A DNA stretch of 64,000 nucleotides, from contig OX344764.1 of assembly GCA_947034895.1 (NCBI GenBank), forward strand, positions 71,281,348 through 71,345,347, in the 5' to 3' direction. The notes beneath the pieces are model-generated. The model did not search any database. It was not told the DNA's origin and worked only from the letters and a program-made list of their open reading frames with translations. The stretch is from Rhytidiadelphus loreus (taxonomy: Eukaryota > Streptophyta > Bryopsida > Hypnales > Hylocomiaceae). The stretch's first letter is position 1, and every line of letters begins with the position of its first letter. Position numbers and translations under genes: made by a program. Shown here piece after piece: positions 24,421 through 36,199 of this stretch.

Positions 24421-25199
24421 TTATCTCATGTCATTTCTAAAAACCTAAGACTCGTTCAATTTGGACTCTTTGGTGAACCGCTATGGGCGGATGAAGTTTT
24501 GACCGCATGGCTATCCAACTTCATCCGTAGTTTTCTATGAGCTGCTAATTCCAAATGAAGGCAAGATTTGACCTACGTACCTGAATTCCTATAATCTAGC
24601 TAAGTTCCAAGTTTTGACTTGGATGGATGAGAACTCCTATGTTTCATCCATTGTAGGCTCTAAACTTCATCCATCGATATTTTGGGCGTCCTAACTCCAA
24701 GTCCTACATGTCTTATGTTTTTGAAAACCTCTTGGTGCCTACTCTAAGCCTATCTACTCAATTTTTAACTTGACTTTTGCCATACTAGTACCTAGCTCTC
24801 GGCTCTACCTAGTAATTGACTCCTAACAGTTGGTTTTAAGGAGGAGAGTTTAGGGTCTTATCCTTACGTGAAGATCTATGATCAAGGTTGTCAAGTCTCT
24901 CTCTTCTACCATTGTGAGTTGCAAAGATGAGCCCACTCGTTGGCCAAAGTATTCTTTATCTAGCCGCAAAAGAATGGTACTTCTTTCTCAAAGTTTCTTT
25001 CCTCTTCTTTTTCTTTTACCTCAACCCTCGTGCCCCGTTGATTGGGAGTAGTTAGGTTGTCACTTACTTACTTAGAAAGTAAGAAAATGCAAGTTAACTA
25101 CCACTTACGTCCAACCTAACTCCCTTACGCGTCAGCTTACCCTAAAGATGGAAGGGATTCCCTCCCTATCCTTTACTATAGCACCCTCCTTCTATCTAA

Positions 25200-26654
25200 G
25201 GGCCGGTATATACACAGCTTGGGGCCGGATGGAAGGCCGGCCCGATTTGCCTCCAATCCAACCTACAATCCGGCCCCAAATCACCACTCCGGCCTCGGAT
25301 AATGTAAAGGGTTGAGGCTGAATTCTGGGGCCAAATTCCAATTCATCACTCTGGCCCTAGGTAATGTAAAGGGTTGAGGCCCGATTCTAAAGCCGAATTC
25401 TTGATTAATGTGCTCTTGGATTTTGGGAATGCTTAATTAAAAAAATCTAAGACATGCATCTTTTCCTTTCTCTTATTATTTTTTATACTTTAGAAAAAAG
25501 AAAAGAAAATCCTCTATTTCTTCTATTTCAAATATAGGAAAAAAAAATTTAGAATTCTTTAGACTTTTTCTTTTTCTTCCTACTTTATCTATTTTGAAAT
25601 GGAAGAGAGAGTTTTTTGTTTTTTTGACCTTTTCCACTTTCTTCCTGTTTTTTCTATTTGGAAAAAAAAGAAGTTCTTTGACTTCTTTTGAACCTTTTTT
25701 TTTTACACTAAAACTAGAGTTGACATTGAAAAAAGATTTGTAGCCCCATAATAGTTGTCATTTATTAAACATACAATTCAAGAAAACATGTAATTTTTTT
25801 TTAATCTCTTTTTCAAATCTACATTCTTAGTTTATTTTAAAGAAAATCATGAAATTTTTTATTATGAAAACTTGAATGAATTCAATGATAAATGTAAATC
25901 AGGTTTTACCATACATGTTATTTCTAGTTAGCATAATTTTTCCTTACCATATTCTTTTTTCAAGTATTTATCATCAAAATTGATAAAAACACACATTATC
26001 TTGTAGATGTCAAAGTTTTTGGCATAACTTCAATCAACAATGACTTTTCATTTACAGATTTGTGTCCGTATAAAAAATTTACTTATTAAGCATGTAATTT
26101 ATCAAAATTAGTGTCTATAACATAGTATGTAATTTGTGTCTACACCAAAAAAATTAATTATTAATATCTCATGCTAAAACAATTGCAAAGACATTATTGT
26201 TACAATTGCAATGGTTAATAATAATAAAATTCAGTATCAACAATAAAATTCAGTGTTAACATCTTGTAACACAGCATTTGTATCACAACATGACTCAACT
26301 AGATGGGATTGAGCTCACAATTAATAAAAAATGTAATAAAAAAGAAAAGAAAAGCCCTTGCATGGTAGACGGTGGAGATTTGTCCGATCCAACGGAGGAA
26401 CCCAATCCGGCCCCAATCCGGCCCTAGATGGGAAATTGGGCCACCAAAACCCTCGGCCCAATTGCTCCTTTGGGGCCGAATGGTTTGGTGCCAAAACTAT
26501 GCCGCCTAAGCCGACACGTAGGATGAGTGGTGGAATCAATCCGGCCCTAGTATAAAGCTCTTGGGCCGGATTTGGAGAAATTGAGTGATCCTATTGATTC
26601 AAACTTGAAGAGTTTCAGCCGGCCTTCAATCCGGCCCCAAGTATATATCGGCCC
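25200..26654. mobile_element. PIF/Harbinger-like non-autonomous element
   Basis: The termini GGGCCGGTATATAC and (inverted) GGGCCGATATATAC extend with gaps into a shared GGGGCCGGAT...AAGGCCGGC over about 45 bp. TAA flanks both sides (25197-25199, 26655-26657). A TAA target and GG-starting ends fit PIF/Harbinger (Tourist-type) elements. GGGGCCGGA motifs recur several times near each end. No transposase ORF is seen. Confidence 0.7.
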
Positions 26655-26836
26655 TAAGCTTCTCTCCACTTCTTCACTCTTGCATTTGGAAATGGTTGCT
26701 TGTAGTGATGATGTAGAGAATTGGTGATGTTAAAGATGCTATGGTATAGAAGTCCCTTGCTTGCTCTTGATTCTCCAATTTTGACTAAGCCTCCTAAAGT
26801 TTCTATACTAAGTTCTCTACACTAGAAGGAACTCGC

Positions 26837-26998
26837 GTCAAAGTTGACGGATTTTGTTAGACATCCCATGTAACAATGGTTGTTTTTATGTCAACAATGA
26901 TGTCCACTATAACACCTTCATGTTATAGAGGACGTCATTGTTGACATAAAAACAGGGTTTGTTACATGGGATGTCTAACAAAATCCATCAACTTTGAC
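26837..26998. repeat. 162-bp near-perfect foldback
   Basis: The arms of about 75 bp start GTCAAAGTTGACGGATTTTG and end with its inverse CAAAATCCATCAACTTTGAC; the loop is about 8 nt. One arm carries a few extra bases near 26950. It is either a fully palindromic MITE or a hairpin-RNA locus. Confidence 0.75.
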
Positions 26999-27164
26999 AT
27001 AAGAAAACAAAAGAAAACACAGGATCCTTCTAGTGCTAGTTTCTATACTAATCTCTCTAGGTCCTATGCTAATCTTTCTAGTTTCTATGCTATTCCCCTA
27101 GCTTCTATGCTATTCTCTTCCCTAGTAAGGGAGTCTACAACAAAATCAATTTGCAAAGATTCCC

Positions 27165-27325
27165 TCATGTATAAAAGATTCCCTGACTACCGATAATTCA
27201 AGAGAAGTCAGTTTTTACCTCACTACCGACCATGTACCAAACTGACTCAAGACTTAGCACGTGACATGGGGGATTCCATAAGAGGTTCCCCAAGAAGTCT
27301 TGGTTTTTTCAGATCTCCCAAAGGA
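27165..27325 (+). mobile_element. LTR fragment, opposite orientation to the 43-47 kb copy
   Basis: AAAGATTCCCTGACTACCG, AGTCAGTTTTTACCTC and GAGGTTCCCCAAGAAGTC match the reverse complement of about 46640-46800. The match ends abruptly at CCAAAGGAT, followed by AAGGCCTTATTCGTTAAAAT. The inverse of that same junction sequence precedes the LTR fragment at 51545, so a shared MITE end probably interrupts both. Confidence 0.5.
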
Positions 27326-27329
27326 TAAG

Positions 27330-27893
27330 GCCTTATTCGTTAAAATGAGACAAGTTGTAGTCTCATTTTAATTCATTCCTATATTTAGGATCAAGACATC
27401 TTTCATTAAATTGAGACTCTTCATTAAATTGAGACTTAGAAATGTCAAAATATGTATTTTATTATTTTTGTACCATTAAAAAATGTAGCAGAAATTCAAA
27501 ATCACATTTGGATTTACAAACTTATTTGTAAAAAGAGAAAAAAAATTACTCAAAGACATTATAAAGTGAGACATTTCTTTAAATTGAGACTTACAAATGT
27601 CAAAGCAGTAATCTACATATTGGAGATATGAAACTTTGATATGAAACACATAAAAAATAAACAAAATATATCAAAAAATTAGTTAAATATAAAGCTTGAA
27701 GATGCAATAGTATGAAACAAGTTTACTATTAATAGAAATAGGATTTCCTTACTTACATAGCCACACTATCATAATAAAATCAATACATATATGAATGAAA
27801 GATCTCAAAACATATTAATAATTGCAATGATCATTCTAATTGTAATTGAACTACCAAAACAAAAGTCTACTAGTAATTACAACTATGAACTAA
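27330..27893. other. No gene; repeated ATTAAATTGAGACT motifs
   Basis: AT-rich DNA with several copies of TCATTAAATTGAGACT and the inverse TAGTCTCATTTTAAT near 27350-27440. Probably the inside of a MITE that starts at 27326. Confidence 0.35.
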
Positions 27894-30400
27894 TCAATCT
27901 TCTTCCATAGAGTCATCATTAGTTGCAGTTGTTGTAAAGGCCGTCACTGATGCCTTTATGATATCAATTTGCAAACTTGGAATTGTCACTTTCGGATGTT
28001 TAGTTGTTTCACGAAAATGTGGCTTCCAAGTTGTCATGATACAATCTGTATTTGCCCAATCTGAAGGTATTACGCGATCCTCACGACACACATTCCCTTC
28101 TTTGGTGTCCCATCCGGCATAGTTCTCCATATTAATGTGCCGATCCGAAATAGGTGTCCAATATTGGATTTTGATCTTATGCATATGCCCCGGATCTGGG
28201 CTGGGAGCTGTAATGGCCCTGGCAAGCCAAAATGGCTTTGGATCATGATCTGCGGGACGCACCACAACAAAAGAACCTACGTGCGTATCACGATTAACAT
28301 GAAAGGAAGGACGTGGACGATCACGTCTACGTCCAACAAAGGGTGCATCATCTGCATTCTCTTCACGCAATGTGCCATCTCTTTGCATTCGATCTGTCTC
28401 GTCTGGTGCGATCCTCGAAGCTGGCCAAAATCCATCAAGTAACGCCTCACGCACCTGAAGAGGAGCATCCAAAGCACTTCTGACGCCTTTCCAATAATCT
28501 TGTAGTGGACCGTTCTTCCGCCTAAACTCTCCAGTGTAATCGTCATTTGCCATTTTGTTCCAATGTCCAACATAACCATTCAAGCCCTTTTTTATGTCAT
28601 CAAGAGCTTTCATCGGCTGAGGAGCCAAAGGTAGAGGACTACCACTTGGCACTATGGGAAGTCCATCCTCACTCTCAATCCACAACCTAATTCCTTTGCC
28701 ATGCTCTGGCAACCACTTATCGTCCGTAGTTCTGTACACAAATTTTTATACTCCATCAAAGGCCATCCTGAAGAATCCATAAAAAACTTAAATTGTTGGG
28801 ACTTTCAATGTCATTCAAGGTAGTCCCCGCGAGAGCCCAAGTAACCCTCCACAAATTTCTTGAAATCAGGAAGCTCCTCGATGAGATGATGAATCATAGG
28901 ATGCGTTTCACAATCCATGAAGGATTTCATGAACAAAGGAAGTGTTGGGTAGTTATTTGTCTTCAATCTCGAGCTCCATCGACCAAAAAGAGCATCAATG
29001 TCTTTGTGAGTGTGTCCCACAATGAGGAAGTTGATGTACACCTCACGGAAAATGCCTTTATATACAAGCAAAGAGCAAAAAGCAAAAACATATCGATTCT
29101 TGTTGTCCCCTGAAGCATTATCCAATTGCAATACTAATACTGGTGGGAGAGGTTGAGCCAAAATTGGTTCTTGTAGAGGTGGAAGGAGGGAGTCCAAGCA
29201 ATTCTCTGCTCCATTTAGAAGTGCCTTCGTCAAGGTGGATTGGTCTCTCTCGATAGAGAATAACTTGCGCGATGAATTCTTTGGCGGTCCTTCCAAATCA
29301 CGCAACAACCTTGCAATGGATCCAATGGTATGATTTGAATCAAATGGGAAAATGCCCAAACCATAGTGTGCATATCGCACATCTCCATGACCATGAGCAA
29401 TCATACCTATAACAGCAACAGGCATTTTCATGAAGGACTTTGTCACTTTGGTCTTGTGAGAAAAGTGTGGAGAAGAAGTCTAAGTTGAATGATCCATTTT
29501 ATCATGAATGATGCACAACATCTTCTCTAGGTATGTCTCGGAAAAATACCGATTTCCGTAGTAGTATTCCCTGTGGGCCTTTTGCCCGGCAACGTGAATA
29601 TTCAGAAGATTAGTCCACTTATTTTGTGTCTCTGAACACATACATGCACTCCTCAATTGCTTGTATGTATCACAGAGGCCACACCTAGCAAAAGTATCTC
29701 CATGAGCCTTTGCAGCAAATTCTGGAAAAGAAGCACGGCAAATGTTGTTCAAGCCACTAGAAGAAATTGGTTGCAAGTCAAGTGATGCATTACACTCGTT
29801 GATTTTTGGTAATTGCTCACTCCAACAAAATGCGGATGGCAGAACCATTGATGGGACTTTCTTCCCAGACTCTAATGTTCTTGTCTTGTGTGGCATTTTA
29901 TCTGCATCAGACTCAATAAGTTGTCGAAGTGTGGCAGTAGCTTGAAGAGTATGCATGCGGGGCTTCTTGGATCCCACATTTCCATGGACCTCAGATTGCT
30001 TTCCAACTCTGGCCTTTTCTTTATACCTATAGTAGGTAGCTTTCGCAATCCCATGAATGATCCACCACACGGTGGGACACACTTCTCTACCTTTCAAAGT
30101 TATCCACTCCTTGCCATCACCGTCTTTGTGGATCTGCCTATGCACCTCTAAAATTGTCTTGTTGCGAGCCTTGAAGTCATAACCTCCATAGAGGTCAGTC
30201 CGAATTGCTTGAATTTGCTCACGAGGAAAAGGTTGCACACAATTTTTTGTGCAACATGTTTTTGTGGAAACTGCTGTGATGGATTCCATAGTGAGGAGAA
30301 GTTATCTTTTAGGAGGCACAACAGGATCAACCTTCTCACGAGTTGTTTCATATGATCGAACCCCTTTACGAACTCTTCTATTTGAGGCGTTTGCAGCCAT
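27894..30400 (-). pseudogene. DUF7869-type repeat-encoded gene, decayed
   Basis: One long reading frame can be followed on the minus strand from ATG 30400 (MAANASNRRVRKGVRSYE) to the TAG at 27894. It is broken by TAA at 30302-30304, TAG at 29480-29482, TGA at 28811-28813 and 28805-28807, and a 1-nt-type shift near 28738. Order of parts: basic N-terminus; Cys-rich CCTKNCVQPF; TYYRYKEKARVGK; CGLCDTYKQLRSACMC; FMKMPVAVIGMIAHGHGD; the diagnostic LQLDNASGDNKNRYVFAF with GHTHKDIDALFGRW; and a C-terminal segment with VGSFVVVRPADHDPKPFWLA, resembling BAH-like folds. DUF7869 proteins are common in repeat families of plants and oomycetes; their biochemical role is not established. No intron is needed. 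The palindrome cluster at 30786-31332 lies directly upstream. Inference: gene of a mobile element. Confidence 0.75.
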
Positions 30401-30469
30401 GTTGTATAGATAGGTCTGGTCATGGTCATACAAATTTACATCGTCATGGAGAAACACTCGTTTAATGTG

Positions 30470-30757
30470 TCAAGAACACAGAGACCACATATTTGCAGAT
30501 GAGAACAACTCTTCATTCAAAGACTCTGCAATCTGAATGGCAACTCGATCATCACCAAGAGGTTTCTTATCCATGTCAATGACCAAATCTGGGTCAACAT
30601 TTTGACAAACACCCCTTGCGACGTCCAACCCCTCTTCATCTCTTAGAGTGACGGGCAATGACACCCATTTTGCATGAGGAATTCCTTCGCAAGCCTGAAC
30701 ACTAGCTGGAAGTGTAGGAACTGGATTTACAAACTCATGAGGTCTATGAAAATCCAT
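30470..30757 (-). CDS. Small open frame upstream of the DUF7869 gene
   Basis: Minus-strand frame starting MDFHRPHEFVNPVPTLPAS and ending SSANMWSLCS, 95 aa, 69 bp before the DUF7869 ATG. It is moderately acidic with no recognised domain. It may be a leader exon or an upstream gene of the same element. The frame stays open further upstream to 30919, but that part looks noncoding. Confidence 0.35.
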   Translation of the reverse strand: MDFHRPHEFVNPVPTLPASVQACEGIPHAKWVSLPVTLRDEEGLDVARGVCQNVDPDLVIDMDKKPLGDDRVAIQIAESLNEELFSSANMWSLCS

Positions 30758-30785
30758 TCTGAAAATACGAAGACCAATAGTTAGA

Positions 30786-31332
30786 ATTATCGTCGACTCA
30801 AGGATGACAAATTTCGATGCTGTAAGTAAATATATAGGAAGAGAAAATTCCTCAGTATATGGTAATAGCAAAGTAAGAGAAACTGATACAGATGTTTCAT
30901 CATGTCGTGTAAAGAACATAGGTGATTACTACATCGTCAAGTCGATGACATAGTATAGCAACGGTTCTAGGGTTTAGGATAATATTCTAATTTATCATCG
31001 AATCGACGATAAATAATTATTTCACATTAAATCATACAAGTAATGTGGATGATAAATGTGATTTCCGATAATGATCCCGAATTGCTTATCAATTTCTCGA
31101 CAGTAATAATCTCTCCGACAGGAGGGACATTATCATCGACTCGAGGATAATTTACCTACTATGAACCTTGCAGCTATTATGTAACTTCAATGTCAATTAG
31201 GATAATATACTTTGTTAGTTTGTCCGGCAGACGGGGTCATTCTCATATCGTTGACTCGGTGATAATATTTTCTGGTTTAGAATCTCAGTACTGTTTTCAC
31301 ATTGTTATCCTCGACTCCTCGAGTCGATGATC
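30786..31332. repeat. Palindrome cluster 1 (TTATCnTCGA family)
   Basis: About six copies of one palindrome: near 30786 (ATCGTCGACTCAAGGAT), 30931, 30991 (ATCATCGAATCGACGAT), 31129 (ATCATCGACTCGAGGAT), 31246 and 31304 (ATCCTCGACTCCTCGAG, then TCGATGAT). Copies are perfect to near-perfect inverted repeats of half-site TTATCnTCGA around one or a few central bases. They occupy the 5' flank of the DUF7869 gene; a short GGGTTTAGG tract lies at 30970. Confidence 0.8.
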
Positions 31333-32320
31333 CCGAGAAATGCGGCTACATATTCGGAAGCCTCAATGTTCAATCACTCTTCACATTTACGTCATGAACA
31401 AATGATTGCACCCGGGAGATTGAACTACGAAAATGTTTCCATACTTCCATCCTATACTGTACTTCCAAAACCAATGACATAGTGAACACTATCAACCTCC
31501 ACATCTCTCTACATTCACTACAAGGTTATCATGTCAATCCACTGCAACGCAAATAATAACGCAAATAATAACACAACCGATGACATAATGACTTCGTCAA
31601 TACCAACTGGAGAAACCTACAATACATCACATACAAACAAAACAACATCAAGTAGGAACCATAAATGAGCAACACCATTCGATTAGTGCAAAAAATCATA
31701 CCCACATTCAGAGGAAATACAATCACTCAATGACAGCATGCACTACTCTTCACTCCAAACGACTGAAAATATTGCGCACCAGTTGGTGGTGTTGAACCTG
31801 CTTCCGAATACGGAGGGAGAGGAAGAGAGAGAGGGCGGGAGTGAGATATGGCGGGATGTATGAGGCAGGAAACACAAATTCAAACGGATGTTTCTAAGTT
31901 TAGATTTAGATCCGCTTTCAACTTTGGCCGACATTCCCGTCTCAAAAGTGCTTCCAGTCACGATGTCAACTAATTTTGGACACGGAGAAGTCCTTCCGAA
32001 AAGGCTGCTCTAGTCCACGGATTCCACAGTTGGAGGAAATTCCGTGGTTGCCAACCAGCGAGCGGGAAAAAAATTCTAAAGAAGTATAAGATAGGAACCT
32101 ATGACCGTGGATTTAGTTAATTTTCCTAAATTTCGAATCAATTACAAACCTTTGAAAATTAAAAAAATTATAGTAAGCAAATGTTCTAGATTTCTATACA
32201 AAAGTGTAAACAAAAATGAATCCTGATTGAAGAACATGTAGCCATAAAACATTCAATCCAATCCTTGTTTGTTTTGTTTGTTATGTTGAGACCTCTGAAA
32301 TCGAAGGATCCTTCGATTGC
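31333..32320. other. No recognised gene
   Basis: The 31740-32000 stretch is purine-rich and GC-richer, which would fit a promoter or 5' end, but no reading frame with a domain is visible on either strand. Confidence 0.4.
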
Positions 32321-32324
32321 GTGT

Positions 32325-33030
32325 TGCATACCTTTGGAAAGCCCTCGGCGAGGAAGGATGCACGGACATGGTTTTGTGACATTTAGACACATAGTGCAAA
32401 AATTCTTTAATTTTGAAGTTATTTTTGGATTAAAAAATATTTAAAATTTTTTATATTCTTGATTTCAATGTGCTTGGTACCGTTAGAAAACCCTCGGCAA
32501 GGAGGCCGGGGTGCATACACTTTGTTTCTTGATGTTTGGACTCAGGGTGCAAGCATGGATGCAAGAATTAAAATTGAATTTTGAAGTCATTTATAAGTTA
32601 AAGAATTTAGAAAATTACTTTTAAGTTTGTTTTCGTTGTGGCAACGATACAGGACCCTATAGTAATATTTAAAATCAATACAAAATAAATTGGCTTATAA
32701 GATTTGTCAATCTCACAAGTCCAATTTCTACATGAAAACATTTGGAAAGCATATGTACAAGTTGCAAATACACTTTAAATTTGTAATCTATAAAAATCTT
32801 TCGCTCTTGACCATTTTCTAAAAAAAATTTACAAGAATGAAAATACATAAAAATACAGCACGCGCTCTACTTTAAATTCCGACACGCATAAACTCATGAG
32901 TTTTGCACGTGAAAACATATGGAAAGCATATGTACAAGTTGCAAATACACTTTAGATTTGTAATCCATAAAAATCTTTCCTTCTTGACCATTTTCAAAAA
33001 ACATATACAAGAATGAAAATACATAAAATC
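32325..33030. repeat. Two adjacent diverged tandem duplications, about 160 and 180 bp
   Basis: CCCTCGGCGAGGAAGG near 32341 recurs as CCCTCGGCAAGGAGG near 32492. The block GGAAAGCATATGTACAAGTTGC near 32743 recurs near 32921, followed in both by TTTGTAATC and AAAATCTTTC. The unit size is close to the satellite at 52-61 kb, but the sequences are not clearly related. Confidence 0.55.
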
Positions 33031-33384
33031 ATATGACAAATATGAAATATAAGTGACCAAGAAATTATGTGGTCATGAAGGCAACATTCTTTTTTGCAAG
33101 CACTAAAATTGAATAATAAACAATAGTGGCTCTTTCCCTACGCAAAAGACCTTTTACTATTTCCATTAAGACATGTGTAACTGTTCTAGTTTAAGAAACA
33201 AAAATCATAAAAATAAAAGAGGAATTGAAAACAAGAAAATAAAAGAAATATGTCAATGTTGTGAATTGTGAAGTACAGAATAATTAAAATTTGATGAGGA
33301 AATTAATTTTCTTCTACTTGATGTATGCAATCTTCAATCTGCCAAAGAATTCTACTTTCATATGCCATATGCTACTGTCTAGAA

Positions 33385-33963
33385 ATCGTAAACTTTAATT
33401 GAAATAAAATAAATTAAAAGAGATTGATATATATACACCTAATGGCTTTTAATTAGGGCTTCAGGTCTTATAAACTACAACGCCTGGTTTGTTTGTGATT
33501 TTAATTGAAATAAAATAAATGAAAAGAGATATATATATACAACTGATGGCTTTTAATTAGGGCTTCAGGTCTTATAAACTACAATGCCTGGTTCATGTGT
33601 GACAAAAATGCATGAAAGTACCATAAATTAATTATTTCCATGGATTCTAAATGTTCAACTACTTTTGAACTTCTACATATATTTTTTTGGTTCCATGTAC
33701 TTAATTTATCCCATGGCTTTTGGGCTTAGTATATGTTAACTACAGCGCTTGGTTCATTTAAAGAAAAGTTTCTTGGCGTACAAAAATGCATGGAAGTACC
33801 ATAAATTAATTATTTCCATGGATTCTAAATGTTCAACTACTTTTGAACTTCTACAAATTTTTTTGGTTCCATGTACTTAATTTATCCCAGGCATGGCTTT
33901 TGGGCTTAGTATATGTTAACTACAGCGCCTGGTTCATTTAAAGAAAAATTTCTTGGTGTACAA
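33385..33963. repeat. Two tandem duplications, about 105-bp and 180-bp units
   Basis: Unit one (33390-33497, 33498-33601) is marked by GGCTTTTAATTAGGGCTTCA. Unit two (33602-33780, 33781-33963) is marked by ATTATTTCCATGGATTCTAA and GGCTTTTGGGCTTAGTATAT. Both pairs are very similar, so the duplications look fairly recent. Confidence 0.75.
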
Positions 33964-36120
33964 AAAACCATAGAAGTAGTTTGATTTATTTTTTCTAAAT
34001 ATTTCTTAATGTACGTATAATTCTCCAAACTATAAAAACTTATTAAAGATTTGGGGTTGTAAATGTTGAAGTTGAAAGTTTATTTAGAAAATAATCATAA
34101 ATTGAATACATTGAGTGCAAGCTATTTTTTTTTATACATTATATATACCAAAATTGGTACAGTCCATTGTATTTTGGGTGCATGAAATATCAAATGTCAT
34201 GAAGCGTATAGATGTTAAATAATAGAAGTTTTGAAAACTTGGAGTACTAAAAGAGACGAAGAGAGCACTATCAATTATGCCAATCATTAGTCATAAAGTA
34301 TTGTACCTAGTGGCACACTTTCAATATCTAGTACAATCATGAATGACAATTATAAGAACTCGTGAATGTCTATATATGATAACTAATATCATGAATGAGT
34401 GGTGAAATGGAACAAGTTAATTGAACTGACATTTGATTTTGAATTAGAATTATTTGTTACAATAATTAACTATAATTATACTTTAAATCCAAAAATGCAA
34501 ACTCTATTTATTTTTTTTAATCCTCAGACACCTAATAATTTTTTTTTCTCCAACCTCAAATCCACGTTCTATGATTTCTTGGTTAAAAAATGAAATCACT
34601 CTAATTCCTAATTATTTGGGCTTTCAATTATAGTCTTCTTCCATCCAATGCAATTGTGAGAAGTTTTTGAACTTCATTTAGCACCGAAAGAAATCAACAA
34701 AATATTAATTTGCATTTCTGAAAATTTATGCTAAAGATAGCTAAATTGTGGAACTTCAATTTCAAGAAGGTACTAGCATTATTTATATGTGTTTAGAATT
34801 ACATTTTAAAGTATTTTAGAATTATATTTTAAAGTATTTTCATTCTTGTATAATTATCTGAAGGCCCTTTTAGAACAATATAATCTATGATTCTAAAAAG
34901 TTGTAGTTTCAGAATTTTTTTAATAATCGATTCATTCTAATTTCTGAAGAACAACGTCTTACTTATTTGGAAATAGTCAATTTCATTGGTTTATATTTTT
35001 CAATTGAGACTTTGTAATTAACTGTAGAGTAGAAAAAAGAAAACCATTTAGGATTTACAATTAAGGATAATTAAGAGCCAAAATCCCTCTAAAAAATAAA
35101 AAAAGTGTGGAATCAAATTTTGTTTACGTGGAGGGCTAAATTTTATTTGGAAGAATTATGGACTGACATTTGATCTTGCCTTTACATTCCCTAATTTTGT
35201 TAAATACATACCTAACTTGGATTCTTTTTTTTATCAATTTTTGAGAACAGCATGCAATTAAAAGTACAACAAATTCAAACGTTCTTTATCTTTTTTTTGT
35301 ACTTTATAAATTTACAATGTGTTCTTTCCTGCAAGACACTAAATCATGCTCTATCATGAAGTGGGCCAATAGAGTAATTTGGGGGTTCATTGGAGTAAAA
35401 TTAAAATTAGATCGATATTCAAAAATTATAAATATCAGCTATAGGTTTCGACTAGCTATCGTCTTCAAATACTCTAAGTAATGGCAATTGTAGAAATAAA
35501 ATAGTTACATAAAAATGAAATGTTTCCAATGAAAATCTTTTTAATACGTGTTACAAAAATTTTATACCTCATACGGCAAAAACACATGCACAGATTGCTT
35601 AACTTTAGAAAGAGATTGAAGGTGTTTTTTAAAGAAATTAATATTGTGGAATCAATTGTTTTAATAAATAGAAAAGTATTATTTGAAAGTAAAAATACTG
35701 TACAGAGTGTTCCCTTTTTTTAATAGAATTTTGAGGATAAATAGTTGCATTTCTACTCTATATAGAAGAATTCACTGTCAACCATTGGACATTTAGTGTC
35801 CACAGTAGCGTAGCAGGGCTAAGTGGTTGACAATTAAAGGTTACAACATACATGAACCCTTAAGCGCTTTTACGTTTATATTTTGGATGATGAACGTCTT
35901 GCAGGCGTTGTTTCATCCAACTACACTGTCATTCATCCAATGTAATACTTGAATCTTCAGAAGACAACCTTCTTTTATGTCTAGTTTCATATAATTTTGG
36001 TAAATGGTGTTACTTTACAAAGATATAAGCAATTTGGAAAATGGTATTACTGTACAAAGGTATAAGCAAAAATGTGTTTAAATTTCAAAAAGAATCTATT
36101 TATTAAGGAGTTAAATATCA
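33964..36120. other. No gene seen, strongly AT-rich
   Basis: Long A/T tracts and only short open frames. No terminal repeats or RNA gene recognised. Confidence 0.5.
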
Positions 36121-36199
36121 ATGAATAAGTTAGACCTTCGTATTAAGGAGGGTTCGATTGAAAATGAACATTGTGTGTCGTACACAAGAGGAGGTTTTC

